64,000 bases of DNA from Rehmannia glutinosa (lineage: Eukaryota; Streptophyta; Magnoliopsida; Lamiales; Orobanchaceae): positions 266,001 through 330,000 of the forward strand of contig JABTTQ020002194.1 in NCBI GenBank assembly GCA_016081115.2, given 5' to 3'. The notes under the pieces are model-generated. The model had not been told where the DNA came from. It did not search any database and was given only the letters and a program-made list of their open reading frames with translations. Made by a program: the position numbers and the translations under genes. Of the stretch, positions 9,740-20,994 are shown one piece after another; position 1 is the stretch's first letter, and each line of letters begins with the position of its first letter.

Positions 9740-11770
9740 TCATCTAGCATCCAAAATATAACCTCCCTCGCTGAATGCTTGCTCTACGGAAACGGTTGAG
9801 GCAGGAACGACTAATATTTCCTTCGCAATTAATGTTACTATAGGAAAAGATGATGACCTCTTTGACCACCACTTTAACAGATCAAACTTTAACTTTCCTA
9901 CTACAAACTCAGTATAATCAAAAGAAGATGTTAAATATGTATCAAGTTCAAGATAAGGGGTTGTGCCTCCTCTCGAACGTTTTGGTATCCTCGCGTCATA
10001 AAACTCCTCCAATGGTGCAAATACCACCGCCTCCTCAAAAATACCAATATCACTAATAATTTCAACATCATCACAATGAGTAAAAGTAGTAGAGGAGCTT
10101 CTAAAACTATTGTCATATTTTATTGAATATTCTCTAAAAATTTCATATAAACATTGTTTAGCATTAGCTACTACTACGCTTGGAATGAGAGTGTCATGCT
10201 CTTTAATAGGAAACAACGCATCATAATAAATTCCTAACAATTCTTCTAAACCATCTAATTTTACCCCAGGATCTAATATTTTTGCAACTAAAAATACATT
10301 AGGAATATAAGTGAAATATTTTAACCATTTTAATCCCATTTGAGCAAAAGTTGGTCCTACACGTTCACAAGGCATTAGAGATCTAAAAAGTAGTGAAACT
10401 TTAACACAACGATCTATAACTAAAATTGATGTAGGATAATAAACACATGATGATTTTTTGGTGACATCTTTAAAAATCTTTAAAAGTTATCATAAATTAG
10501 AGCATGCATCCCATTGATTCGGAAATAAAACTATGTCATGCATATTATTGTTTGGCAAAAAATGAACATAAAATTTCTCTATATTGGTAACTATCATTTA
10601 TCATTTTATATGTAGAATTCCAACGAGTTGGCACATCGGGCGAGAATTGTTTTGGGTACAAACCAAGATTTTTACAATATCTAGCCCATTTTTTCAATAA
10701 AGATGAATATCTTGATAAATATAAAATCACATTTCTAATAGGTAACATTTCATCTTTTAAAGTAGTTAAACCATCTTGAACACATAAATTTATAATATGA
10801 CATATATAACGAATATGAAAAAATTTACCACCAATAGAAGGTTCACAAATATTAATAAGTGATTGTAAACTAACCATATTAGCACTAGCATTATCAAATG
10901 AAATTGAAATTTTTTTTTGTAACTAAACCATATTCTTGTAGAATAGTATGAATTTTATGAGAAATATTAATAGCGGTATGTTCAACATTAAACTTTTTAT
11001 ATGCAATTAATCGTTTTTGCAAAGTCCATGTATCATCAACCCAATGACATGTAATTCCCATATAAAAACTTCGTCGCCAATGATCACTCCATACATCCAA
11101 ATAAATTGAAACTTTGTTTGTAAAGTAGCAAATGAATTAATAACTTTAATTTAAATCCACCAACCGTTTTTCTAATATCACGAGTAAGTGTAGAACGTGA
11201 AATCTTTTTACTTGCGGGGTTAAAACTAAATCTAGTAAAATTTTCATAAAGTTTATTATCGGCAAAGTTAAAAGGAAGTGACTAACAAATTTAGCTAACT
11301 CTTTCCTAGAATTTGCTTCACTATATTTAAATAAAGCAGAAGAAGACTTCATACCTGATGAAGAACCCGTGAATCCCGGCAATAGTTGTGTTTGAGCACG
11401 ATCATTGCCAACTTTATCCGGATGTTTTTTATTTAGGTGGTTCGTGAACGTCCCATAACTGCCTCCTCCTCTAAACTTATAGGAATTGGTGCAATAGTTG
11501 CAAGTAACTTTGAAACCCTCGGTTTGTAGGATCCGAATTTTTTAAAGTGCACCGAAAAAATATCGGATCTAAGTGGTGTAGCTCGACGACTTTGAGTTTG
11601 AGTTGGATTTTGCGGTTCTGGTTGAACTTCACCTTCTTGTTGAGCTTCACCAAAACATGCCTCGATTTCAATTTTGCTCAAATCGAAAGCTTCTTCAAAT
11701 CATGGTGGTCGTTGTTGGGCATCAAACCTTTCCTCTTGGATTGACGATAAGAACCTCCACGGTTCGACAT
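9740..11770 (-). pseudogene. hAT transposase, multiply frameshifted
   Basis: On the minus strand from the ATG at 11770 are, in order: a short basic N-terminus; a BED zinc finger (about 11520-11400) with C-N-Y-C and, 25 residues on, H-L-N-K-K-H; the core with D-V-W-S-D-H-W (near 11095); the R-C/Y-I-C-H-I-I-N-L block (near 10800); and W-N-S-T-Y (near 10620). The C-terminal dimerisation region (10375-9740) ends L-L-K-W-W, P-A-S-T-V-S-V-E-Q-A-F-S and G-G-Y-I-L-D-A-R. Frame changes near 11690, 11530, 11280, 11110, 10890 and 10500 make it inactive. It matches the RICESLEEPER/DAYSLEEPER-like BED-hAT group, but the element's own terminal repeats show it is mobile rather than domesticated. Confidence 0.9.
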
Positions 11771-12350
11771 TTTTTAAAATATCTAATGAAATAAAAATAT
11801 GAAACTACTAAAAAATAAATTGAAACTTGAAATTGAGAGAATAGAATGTAGAGAGTTGGTGAGAGGAAAAATTTGTGAAATATATGGGGTATTTATAGGA
11901 AAAATTTGTGAAAAAAAAAAAATACGTAAAACCGCCGGTTTAACCGAAAACCAACGGTTTCGGTTAAACCAGTGGTTTTGATCAATGGTCAAACAATCTT
12001 GACCGTTGATTTTTTCAAACTTTGAATTTCCAAAAAAAATCAAAAAAACGTCGGTTCGGTTAAAACCGGCTGCCAACGGTCACAAATGTGACCGTTGGAT
12101 TTTAAAATTCTAATTTATATTATATTTAAATAAAATTGAAAAAAAATAGTAAACCGACACGGTTCGAAAAATCCCAAACCTTAACCTAACCTTCCAATTC
12201 CAGTTTTTGGTTACGATTCGAACCGAAATCGTGGTCAACGGTTTTTTAAACCATTGACCCAATTCGAAACCGTCCCAGTTCTTGTTCGAACCGAACCGTT
12301 GGACATTTCTACTCCATTTGGTTGTTTTATTTTCATAAGAATAACATATA

Positions 12351-12600
12351 CTCCCTCCTATTCACAATAAGTGTCTTTAAGAAAAAACACACATATTAAG
12401 GAATATATTAAAATATCCAATATACCCTTAATTAATAATAAATGTTGCTTTGAAAGAAAATAAAATCTAGACATTATTGTTAATATATAAGGGTAATTTG
12501 AGAAAAATCTTTTTCCATTACTCTTGAAAATATCAAAAGGACATTCTTTTTCAATAACTTTTAATGTGTCAAAAATATACTTATTGTGAATAGGAAGGAG
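12351..12600. mobile_element. Stowaway (Tc1/mariner) MITE
   Basis: The terminal inverted repeats CTCCCTCCTATTCACAATAA and TTATTGTGAATAGGAAGGAG are flanked by TA on both sides (12349-12350 and 12601-12602). The 250-bp length, CTCCCTCC end and TA duplication are the Stowaway hallmark. It is noncoding and would need a mariner transposase in trans. Confidence 0.95.
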
Positions 12601-12602
12601 TA

Positions 12603-14250
12603 TTAATTAAGCACATTGTTTTCATATGATAACCTTTTTATTTTTGGAAACAATATGACATTTTTTTTATAACTAAACGATATGATGATATGTTATTCCA
12701 AATCATATCATTTGGTCATTTTAAGTTGTTATTACTATTTACAAAAAAAAAAAAAACACACACACAAACACAAAACTTATATATTTAATAAATTATATCA
12801 ATATAATCAATTTTTGGTTACACATTTTAAGATTTCAAAATTAAAACAAATACGAGCCATTTATAATGGAGTATATCATATTTGTTTCCCGGATTATGGG
12901 TCATCCAAAAATGACATGGTATTAGTTACACTTTTTCATAGGGAAAACTTTTATATATCTAAAGCTTTTAATGGCTTTTTATGTAGAGGGAAAGATCTTT
13001 GGATATATCCAAAATAAAATCGTTACCTATAGAATATCAAGGAAAAAGATGTTAATTTGGATTTGACTAAACACATACTACACAAATAATCTTTTTATGT
13101 CACTACAAAAAGAAAATAGTAAAACAAAATGAATGTATATGCTTAAGTATGATAAGAAACTATTAAAAGTATAGATTTCAGTAAAAATATTTGGATTTAT
13201 ATATATGCAGTGATCATGTATATGAACAACTTAACACATCGATTAAGAGTATATGATTAAGAAAATCTAATATAATTTTAATATCATGATTAATTCAACT
13301 AATTATAATTCTGGAGCTTAAACGATTATATTGCTCAAGAACTTCAGGCTGCAATTGGATACCAATAATTTTCTATTTTCGTTCCACTATTAATTTTTTC
13401 ATTTCGTCATGCTTATATATGAAAATTTTCAAGAAATACAATACTCAATCACTTTCATTTTTCACCCACACATCATTCCTTGTAAAAATGAAAAGATATT
13501 CAATCTAGCATATTCATCAAATCAAATTTTGAATTCTTCGACTACCTCAAATTAAATTCGTTGGCTAGTTGTAAATAGCCCCATGGCTATGAAGCAAGGG
13601 ATTATTCAAGACCTACACCAAAGTATTGATGGTCAATTTAAAATCTCGCCAAACAGAATGAGATACGATGAGATAGAAACAAAGACAGGGAACATGTTAC
13701 TCTTAAGCGTCAAAGTGAGCCCCTTCATTCTAAATTCGTTAATGCAGATCGACTGAGTCGAATTTCATCAACTTAATAATAACAATGGTTGGGGACGAGA
13801 CTGATATTGGATATATAATCCCCGTCCCCGAATCTTATCCATGTGTAATGGTTTGAATTTGATCTAAAAAAAGAAGTTCAATTTTTCGTTAATCAACATA
13901 TTACATCCGTGTATCCAACATAAAACTCAAACCATAGCCTTTTTTTTCCGTTCAAACTCTCTTTTTGCTTCTCTTTCTTGCCCTTTATTGTTAAGGAATG
14001 ATTTTTGGCCTAAAATCACCCACCATCTGCATCTTTTTATTTTTATTTTCTAAATAAGTGGTTTTTCCACGCAAATCTGGTTATTTATTTTTTTCTTATT
14101 TGTAATTTCGCCGTTTGGTGCGGCGTTTGATTTCGTCTTACATATTCCCTCTCATAAGCAAAAATATTTCAAAATTTCCCCGACGTTTTGTAAAAATATC
14201 ATAGTTACCCCTTTAAATTTAAGACAAGATTATACCTGGGGATTTTCTTT
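12603..14250. other. AT-rich spacer
   Basis: No gene is recognisable. The frame at 12682-13017 has no known similarity. At 13101 CACTACAAAAAGAAAA resembles a CACTA end but has no matching target duplication with 15904. At 13785-13845 a 'ggggacg..cgtcccc' block resembles one at 31366-31410 and is probably a scrap of a hAT-type MITE. Confidence 0.5.
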
Positions 14251-14379
14251 TATAAATTTGAAATATCTCAAGTATTGGGCTATGGTCCAGCATCCGCCTG
14301 CAATGGGCTTTAAAAGAGTTCGAACTCGTGAGCGGCTGGATTGCATAGTTAAAGAAGAACTTAAAGGAGTTAACATGGA

Positions 14380-14590
14380 CTACCTATACCAACAGATGCA
14401 TCTTCTTTTCTGGTGCCCATTACATAGAAACTCTAAGGTTAAGCGTGCATGGTGTGGAGTAGACATGGGATGGGTGACCCCCTAGGAAGGTTTTCCAGGG
14501 ATCACGTGAGTGAGGAAAAAACGCCCTAGAAAAGACTCGTGTCGGTTTGTGGGGACAGTCGTCAATCCAGTAAAACACTTGAGGTCCAAC
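14380..14590 (+). repeat. 5S-rRNA-derived sequence, Cassandra-like LTR piece
   Basis: The run GGTTAAGCGTGC, a short spacer, GGGATGGGTGACC and CCTAGGAAG copies the order of the internal promoter part of plant 5S rRNA (GTTAAGCGTGC ... GGATGGGTGACC ... GGGAAG). It lies in a longer stretch starting 'ctggtgcccattacatag'. Cassandra TRIM elements carry exactly such 5S-like text in their LTRs. It is not a 5S gene: the 5' third of 5S is absent and the sequence is diverged. The element's boundaries are not visible. Confidence 0.6.
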
Positions 14591-14599
14591 GTCAAGATT

Positions 14600-14667
14600 T
14601 TTTATAATGAAATACAAAAGATAATTGGAACTATCCCTAATAATAATGAAATACAAAAGATAATTGG
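14600..14667. repeat. Short direct repeat
   Basis: The text AATGAAATACAAAAGATAAT occurs at about 14606 and again at about 14647, 41 bp apart. It could be remnant target duplications of a lost insertion. Confidence 0.6.
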
Positions 14668-14775
14668 ACCCATGGCCAATTCCTTATACATATATTATCT
14701 CTAATGTACCAAACAATGATTCATTATATAAAAGGCAATATTTGGGAATTAATAATATATATTACAACATTAATT

Positions 14776-14908
14776 TTTTTAATAAGTTGAGAGTAACTGT
14801 TGGAGAGGGGAGGGTACATTTCAATAAAACTGGAAAATACAAGGTTCGAACCCTGGTCAACACCCTTATAACAGGTGAGCGATACCACTTGAGCTACAAG
14901 CTCGTGGT
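14776..14908 (-). mobile_element. tRNA-derived SINE
   Basis: On the minus strand, TAGCTCAAGTGG fits a pol III A box and GGTTCGAACC a B box, about 35 bp apart, followed by a tail ending in AAAAAA. The 18-bp flanks at 14758-14775 and 14909-14926 (TATATT, A or G, CAACATTAATT) match with one difference, a target duplication. Length is 133 bp. It does not fold as a tRNA (no acceptor stem). Confidence 0.85.
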
Positions 14909-15151
14909 TATATTGCAACATTAATTGTAATGACATGTTTGATAAAATAAAAAAATTATTTGATATCATAACACCTCGAAGAAGATAATGAAAATGATAA
15001 ATAATGATTTTAAAGATAACTTATGCCTATAGGTTTGTTGTCCCTCCGATATGATCTTCTATTTAAAAATAGTACTTCATATTTTATTCTACTACACGAA
15101 TAATTATCAAGTAAATTAAAAATGATTATCACTTACCTCATAAAAATCACA

Positions 15152-15262
15152 ATTGGTAGCCTAGTGGTAAAATACTTGTAAAATCCAGACATATGCTTGG
15201 ATTCGATTCCCACGTACATAGTTTTCTCCCCTTCCAAGATTTGTATTAAAGAATATTGAATA
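15152..15262 (+). mobile_element. tRNA-derived SINE (second, other family)
   Basis: TGGTAGCCTAGTGG at 15154-15167 is an A box and GGATTCGATTCCC at 15199-15211 a B box, with the spacing of a tRNA-derived SINE. No clear target duplication is seen, and the 3' end is uncertain because CACTA-type repeats follow directly. Confidence 0.6.
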
Positions 15263-15903
15263 ATATTGTCACTAAATTATTTATAAGTTAGTGATGACTT
15301 CAAATGTCGTCTCTATTTTAATAAGCAATAGTGACAACTTTTATTTCCCACCAATCCCAAAAACTGTCACAGTAACTTTTACTGACAAAATATGGTGATG
15401 ACAAAATATAATTGTCGCAAATGCTTCACAATTCCAAAAAATAGTAACATTGGGGAATACTATCACAAATTATTTTTCGTTTTAGTGATGACGCTAAATG
15501 TTGTCACTATTTCACACAGTAATAGTGACAACTTAATTTTCGGCAAATATGCAGTGACAAAATTTACTGACAACAATAGAATTGTCACTAATACTCAACA
15601 CATTTAATCATTAGTGACGTTGGAAAATAATAACACATATGTTTATTATATTTAGTGATGATCTTACATGTTGTCACTATTTCACGTACGAATTGTAACA
15701 ACATTTATTTCCCCTCAATACCAAAAATGGCGCCAATTGTCTAGTAACAAGATTTAGTGATAACAGAAATATTAATCACTAATTCTCAATACGTCCAATT
15801 AGTAGTAATATTAAAAAATATCGTCACAATATGCACACATTCAATGACAATTTCACCATCGTGACTAAAATTTTTGTCATTAAATATATTGTTTTCTTGT
15901 AGT
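15263..15903. mobile_element. End of a CACTA-type transposon with subterminal repeats
   Basis: The right edge reads TTTTCTTGTAGTG (15891-15903), the complement of the CACTACAAGAAAA terminus. The 640 bp before it hold three degenerate tandem units (starting near 15290, 15483 and 15653) full of TAGTGACAAC and TTGTCACTA motifs, the subterminal repeats to which CACTA transposases bind. The left end is missing or unrecognised. Confidence 0.75.
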
Positions 15904-16270
15904 GAAGTTTTGAAAGTCCTATTGATCCAATATTATAATTACCTACATTAGTGGAGATTAATGTAAAAGACATACCTAAGTAGTTTGGGAAGTGGATCAT
16001 TTGGAAAATATTTAATTATGTGAATTTACTTGAACAATAAAAGAATTGAAAAAATTGATTGTACTCACAAAGAGTCACAAGATTGAGGTGAAATTTGCAT
16101 GCTTGATTAACAAATGAGCAATGTTATATTTATGTGAATCCTTAGTTATGGAATGTTTGCAATCTCCCGAGGAATTTCAAATGGTATGTAAACTCAAAAT
16201 GGCATTTTTTTGTTTTGTCGTTGTCATTTAGTCTGCTTGAGGACAAGAAACACTTGAAGTTCGGGGGTAT
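15904..16270 (+). other. 3' internal tail of a Ty3/gypsy element
   Basis: This is noncoding sequence ending GCTTGAGGACAAGAAACACT and a purine/G run AAGTTCGGGGGTATT just before an LTR start. The 'cttgaggacaag' motif before the polypurine tract is also seen (minus strand) near 61500. Confidence 0.55.
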
Positions 16271-17587
16271 TTGTTAAGTTGATTTTCGACCAATAAATTA
16301 GATGTTCTAGACTTAATTATTGTGTTGTTTTTGAGTAAATTAAGTTTAAATTATTGTATGTATATTGTTGAAGTGTATATCGAGTGCCAAAGAACCAAGA
16401 AAATGGAAGAAAATTTGAGAAAAGGAGCTTCTATATGGTATACCGTGATACATAAAGATATACCGCGCGGTACCGACCTTTTGTACTGCACTACAAAGGC
16501 ATCATGTATCTTTGCGTTACAAGTGTGTTGTACCACTTTGTAAACAATGTATTTTTACACTATACCACAGTTCAACCATTTAGTATGCAAAGAACTCAAA
16601 TATTCACCTACTTCCAACTGTGATACATTCAATATATACCGCGATACCTACCAATCGTACTTTCAACAATTACTAACTTTACATGATGGAATAACGGAGA
16701 AAGATTCTTTATACCTAAAGACAAAGAGGCCAACAAAGAAAGCAACAACTCACAGCTGCAAAATGGAAGAAAAGTGAGTTAATTAGCTTTAAATAGAGAT
16801 GGGTTTGCAGCTATAAAGGGGGGGAGACCCTGGGAAGGAGAATTTGATACAAAAAATATAAGAATGTAATTATATTGAGAAAAAGCAACGGACATAGATC
16901 CTTAAAAGCTACAGAGGAAGCAAGGATTGAAGAAGATTAATTCTTCTAACACATCCTTGGAGAACTGCCGATAAAATCATTAAACATAAGTTCTTTCTTC
17001 TTCTTTTGATCTTTATTTCTTGTATAATTCCTATATTAATTCATATGTATCGAACTTCTTCTGCGAACTATTTGATTAATTAATTAGATATTTTAGAGGA
17101 TTGATGTAATCTCGCTTGATTTTATGTTTGATTAGTAGATCTATTTTATTTCATGCAATTCATTATTTATTTGCGTTATTTGTATTAATTACATCTTGGC
17201 GACTTGATCACTATTTTTTATGCTTGATGTGTTAATCCAACATTCGAGAAAAGTGATTTAATACCAGATCTAAAAATAACACAACATACGAAATTATATA
17301 ATGGAGAGATTTGTAACTTCTTTGAAGTTGTAGAAATTCCACTGGTCTATTTAGAATTATAATTCTTAGATTTTAATAGAGATATCAAAATCTAGATTTA
17401 TAATCAAAAATCGCTCAAGACTTGAGAGAGAGGGTTGATTAAATTGGGAATTTTAACTTATAAACCATTGCTTGAAATTGATAGGTTGATTATCAAACAT
17501 AAGTGATAACATGATGAAATCAACCCCTAGAACAATTCTCCCATAAATTTAAATGTTTGTATTTTAATCATTTCCATTTAGTTATTA
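16271..17587 (+). repeat. Ty3/gypsy LTR (Tat/Athila-like), truncated
   Basis: The LTR begins TGTTAAGTTGATTTTC after the polypurine tract. It contains a CpG palindrome cluster (ATACCGCGCGGTAC near 16460, TATACCGCGATACC near 16637) and a TATA-like TATAAAGGGG near 16814. No CA end or second copy is present; it runs into the Helitron at 17588. Confidence 0.55.
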
Positions 17588-18044
17588 CTAGAATAACACC
17601 CGTGTGTTACACGAGATTTGTCCAAAGATAAAATTTTAGTGTCACAAGTTTAAAAGATAACAAATTTAAAAGATAGTTTAGATAGATTCTTGATTTTTAG
17701 ATTATTTTTTATCTCTTAATTTGTTATCTGTTAAATTCAAAAATATATATTCTGAACTAATAAAATATTTCTCAAAACAAATATCTTCGGATATATTTGA
17801 TTTTTTCCAAACTAATTGTGAAAAAATTCTTTATTTTTGGGATTATATTTTATCTTTTATAATCTTTGATTAAATTTGTTATATTTTTAATTTGTTATAT
17901 ATTAATTTTGTACATAAAATTGTCACATAGATAAATGAGAAGTTGCCATGTGGAATTGGGAGGATGAGAAGTTGACAAATGTCTAAGATTAATGAGGTGA
18001 TGATATGTGTTAACTTGTTTTTTCTTTTAGTATATAGGGGTAGA
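17588..18044 (-). mobile_element. Short non-autonomous Helitron (H1)
   Basis: In minus orientation it begins TCTACCCCTATATACTAAAA at 18044 and ends in a hairpin (CTCGTGTAACACACGGG, about 17597-17613) followed by CTAG at 17591-17588. Host A and T sit at 17587 and 18045, so it lies between A and T as Helitrons do. It is 457 bp with no coding capacity. Confidence 0.85.
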
Positions 18045-18145
18045 TTTGAATCATGTAGTAGCAAAAAATCAGAAACTAAAATATGCATATAAACCAAATA
18101 TATTTTTGAAAGATAATATTTTTAAATGTATGTCAAACCCGAATT

Positions 18146-20411
18146 AATTAAATCGCATTAGCAAAAAAATGCTCTCTTCTCTCTCTTCTCTAAAACCCTA
18201 GAGTTGTCCCCTTCCATGGATTTTCCGGCGGCTTTTCCCAGCTCTGGTGTGGCGGATAATGCATATTTCGTCGTCTCTTCAGGCCCTTTATGTTCTCCTA
18301 TGGTTTTTTCACCCCTCAAAACAAATCACTCCTCCATTGTTCATCAAGCCATTGCGATCCATGCTTATGACTCTACCAACATGTTGCTTGATGCCGCTGT
18401 GGTCCCTTCTAGGCGGACGCCATTGCTATCACACGCCTCCTTGGTAGTTGCAACCAATTCATCCCCCATGGTGGTCCCAGATTCACACACCCCCCAGATG
18501 GTTACAACAAACTTGTCTCCCATGGTGGTCCCAACCAATCCTCATATGGTGGCCTCCACATCAAGAGGAGATGTGGATATGGTCCCCTCTCCCTCCTTGA
18601 TGGTGTCCACAACTCCCTCTATGGTGGTCCCCCCTCCAAATACCAGGATGTAACAAGTTGGCCCTGGTGCAATGATGCCCCGTGTATGCCCTACTGCGAA
18701 CCCAAAGTTCAGGGATTCTTTGGTAAAACATGTTAACCCTACTTTGATGGATTCTTTGGTAAAAATTGCTAACCATAGTTTTAGGGATTCTTTGGTTAAA
18801 CATGTTAATCCGACATTTATGGATTTTTTGGTTAACATTGATGGTATTACCGTGGTTACAAAAGGGGATTATTTTTCAGTTACTATTGACGAAAATCTCT
18901 ATAAGCAATGTGTTAGTGAATTCTCGTGTTCATTGATTGGTCGCATCTTGCTTGGTAAAGAGGAGAAGTCCTGGCCTTTAATCCCCCTTCGAACCCATTT
19001 ATCAGAATTTTGGAAAACCCTACATAATTGGGCGTTAATTCCTTTGGGTAGAAGGTACTTTTGTATCAAATTTTCGTCAGATGAGGACAGGGCTCGGGCG
19101 GCTATACGCTCTTCATGGAAGATTAATACGGGTTCTATTCGATTATCTCATTAGACTCCGGACTTTAATCCGTACAAGGTTTGTCCATCTAAGGCTAGTG
19201 TATGGGTTCAAATTTTTGAATTGAGCTTTGAATATTGGCCGATTGGGACTCCTCTTCAAATTGATGAACGGGTCCTTAATGGTTCTCTTGGGCATTTTGC
19301 CCGTGTTCTAGTTGATGTAGATTTGTCTAAACCCCTTCAGGATCATGTTATGGTTGAGAGGGTGGGTCATTGCTCGTTCGTTTCGCTGAGTTATGAAAAC
19401 CTTCCAGTTTTTTATTCTCACTGTAATATCACATGACACTCTATTGCGACTTGTTGTCGAAAAAATCCTTCGGATACGGATCCCAAGGAGGATGGCTGCC
19501 CGGACACTCCTAGACGAGGTCGTTCTCGTGTTCAGAAAGTTTATCGTCCTTCCAATATTAAGAGTAAGGCACGGATAGCTAGCACTACGGAGCACAATCT
19601 CGATCTTTACATCGTGGTTCATTCGCCTAGGCATGTTGATGCTTCTAACAATGTTTCTTCTTGTATGATCTCACAGTTTAATAGTGTCCCTTTGGGGAAC
19701 TCTTTTGCTGCTTTAGAGGATGTAGATGACTTAGTGGATGACACGGATGATCAAGATAAAGCCCTAGCTTCTACTTTCGTGGAAGACACTTCGGTTGTTA
19801 TGCAAGAATATGTCAGTCCATCTTTGGCTTCGCCTTTTCCATTGGCATATTTGGCTTCTTTGGATGCACATTCAGAATTGGATAACACCGCAATGAATGA
19901 TGCATCTAGAGTACCCCCACCCTTCACGAGGGACACCTTACCCACTTTTTATGATATCAAGAGGCGGCCGCGGACAGTTCAATACAAGTTGGCCAAGCCC
20001 ATTCGTCGTCTTTGTCAGGCTATTTGGGATAAGTCGTTGGAGACTTATAAACAACAACTTCTTTGTGATGTAAAACAAGGCCCGACTCATCCAATTCATA
20101 ATCTCACTCTTTTGTACGATGCTCAATCTGATAGCTTCAAATCATTAAACATGGTTGCTACTAAAAGGTGGGAGGACTATGCTGATGAAGTGGATTCATA
20201 TGATAATGAGGATTTTAGAGTAATTGTTTAGTGCTTTTATTTATGCATTCTTGTGTGGATGTTTTGTCTTTTGAGGGTACATTTTTTCTGCCAAGGGTTG
20301 GTTTTACCTTAGTAGATTTTAACGAGGCCCATACTTAAGCCACCTGATCGGCTTGTGATCAAGACTTTTTTCTTTCTTTTATATATTTTTACGCTTATTT
20401 AAAAAAATATA
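18146..20411 (+). mobile_element. LINE retaining only ORF1
   Basis: It is flanked by 17-bp duplications at 18129-18145 and 20412-20428 (TATGTCAAAC, then CCGAATT or TCAAATT; two differences). A gag-like ORF1 occupies 18216-20231. Only about 180 bp of 3' UTR (with 'ttttaacgaggcccat' and an A-rich tail at 20400) follows. The reverse transcriptase ORF2 is absent, so the copy must have been mobilised by another LINE or lost ORF2 before insertion. Confidence 0.8.
18216..20231 (+). pseudogene. LINE ORF1 (DUF4283 plus zinc-knuckle type), broken
   Basis: From the ATG at 18216 the first open stretch (to 18653) is rich in Pro, Ser and repeated M-V-V-P. The next (18672-19154) has a tandem repeat of R-D-S-L-V-K-H-V-N-P-T units, then a DUF4283-like domain with F-W-K-T-L-x-x-W. 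The third (19158-19436) carries P-L-x-I-D-E-R and H-F-A-R-V-L-V-D-V-D-L-S and ends in a zinc knuckle. Its first Cys is Tyr and an internal Gly position is a stop. The fourth frame (19614-20231) is the C-terminal part. Stops and frame changes at about 18654, 19155 and 19435 inactivate it. Such proteins bind LINE RNA. Confidence 0.75.
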
Positions 20412-20428
20412 TATGTCAAACTCAAATT

Positions 20429-20723
20429 TCTATTGGTTGTTAGATTCTTTGATGTATATCTCGAATTTGTTGAGAAACATATATAGTGGTTATTTGATAG
20501 GATCGTGTAGTATAATCACTATCCGGCCTCGGATCGATAATTGAATAAATTGATTTATTTTAACTTTAATTATTGTAATAGGCTCATTTATATCTATTAT
20601 GAACTTATTTAATTTGATATAATTTGGTTTGAATTATTTATTTAATTGTGAATATAATTGGTTAGTCGGTCAAAACTTGATTTAATAAGAGTAATTTGAA
20701 ATATACGTTGGGAATTAAAAGGT
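20429..20723. other. No recognisable feature
   Basis: AT-rich spacer between the LINE and a Helitron end. No gene, RNA or inverted termini seen. Confidence 0.5.
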
Positions 20724-20994
20724 AAACCAAATATATTTTTGAAAGATAATATTTTTAAATGATAGTCTAGATAAATCCTTGATATTTAGATTATTTCTTA
20801 TCTTTTAAATTTGTTATTATCTTTTAAATTCAAAAATATATTATCAATTCACCTTTAATTTGTAGATAGGAATGCCACGTGGATAATTATAAAGTAGACA
20901 TGTGGAATTGGATGATGAGAAGTTGACACATGTAAAAATTAATGATGTGATGACATGTATCAACTTTGTTTTCTCTTTTAGTATATAGGGTTGA
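20724..20994 (-). mobile_element. 5' end fragment of a Helitron (H2)
   Basis: Its right end on the minus strand reads TCAACCCTATATACTAAAAG, closely like the 5' end of H1, with host T at 20995. The body shares text with H1 (GATGAGAAGTTGACA, CACATGTGGAATTGG). No 3' hairpin and CTAG is found to the left, so the copy is truncated. Confidence 0.65.

Larger units (their letters stand above)
1850..12311 (-). mobile_element. hAT DNA transposon, split by a nested copia element
   Basis: The left end TAGACATGTCGAACGGTTC and the right end (minus strand) TAGAAATGTCCAACGGTTC form terminal inverted repeats. They are flanked by a perfect 8-bp duplication CTCCATTT at 1842-1849 and 12312-12319, the length expected for hAT elements. 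Subterminal regions (8980-9120 and 11925-12300) are full of AACCG/CGGTT repeats. The decayed transposase is on the minus strand at 9740-11770. The copia element 1870-8974 sits inside the left terminal repeat. Without it the hAT is about 3.4 kb. Confidence 0.9.

Noticed and set aside
9740..11770. Domesticated hAT transposase gene (DAYSLEEPER-like)
   Set aside because: It has many frame changes and is still bounded by terminal repeats and a target duplication, so it is a dead transposon.
14840..14908. Possible tRNA gene on the minus strand
   Set aside because: A and B boxes are present but no acceptor or anticodon stems form; the 18-bp target duplications and A tail show a SINE.
13101..15903. 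A complete CACTA element from CACTACAAAAAG (13101) to 15903
   Set aside because: The 3-bp flanks differ (tgt versus aag) and the left side lacks the subterminal repeats seen on the right.
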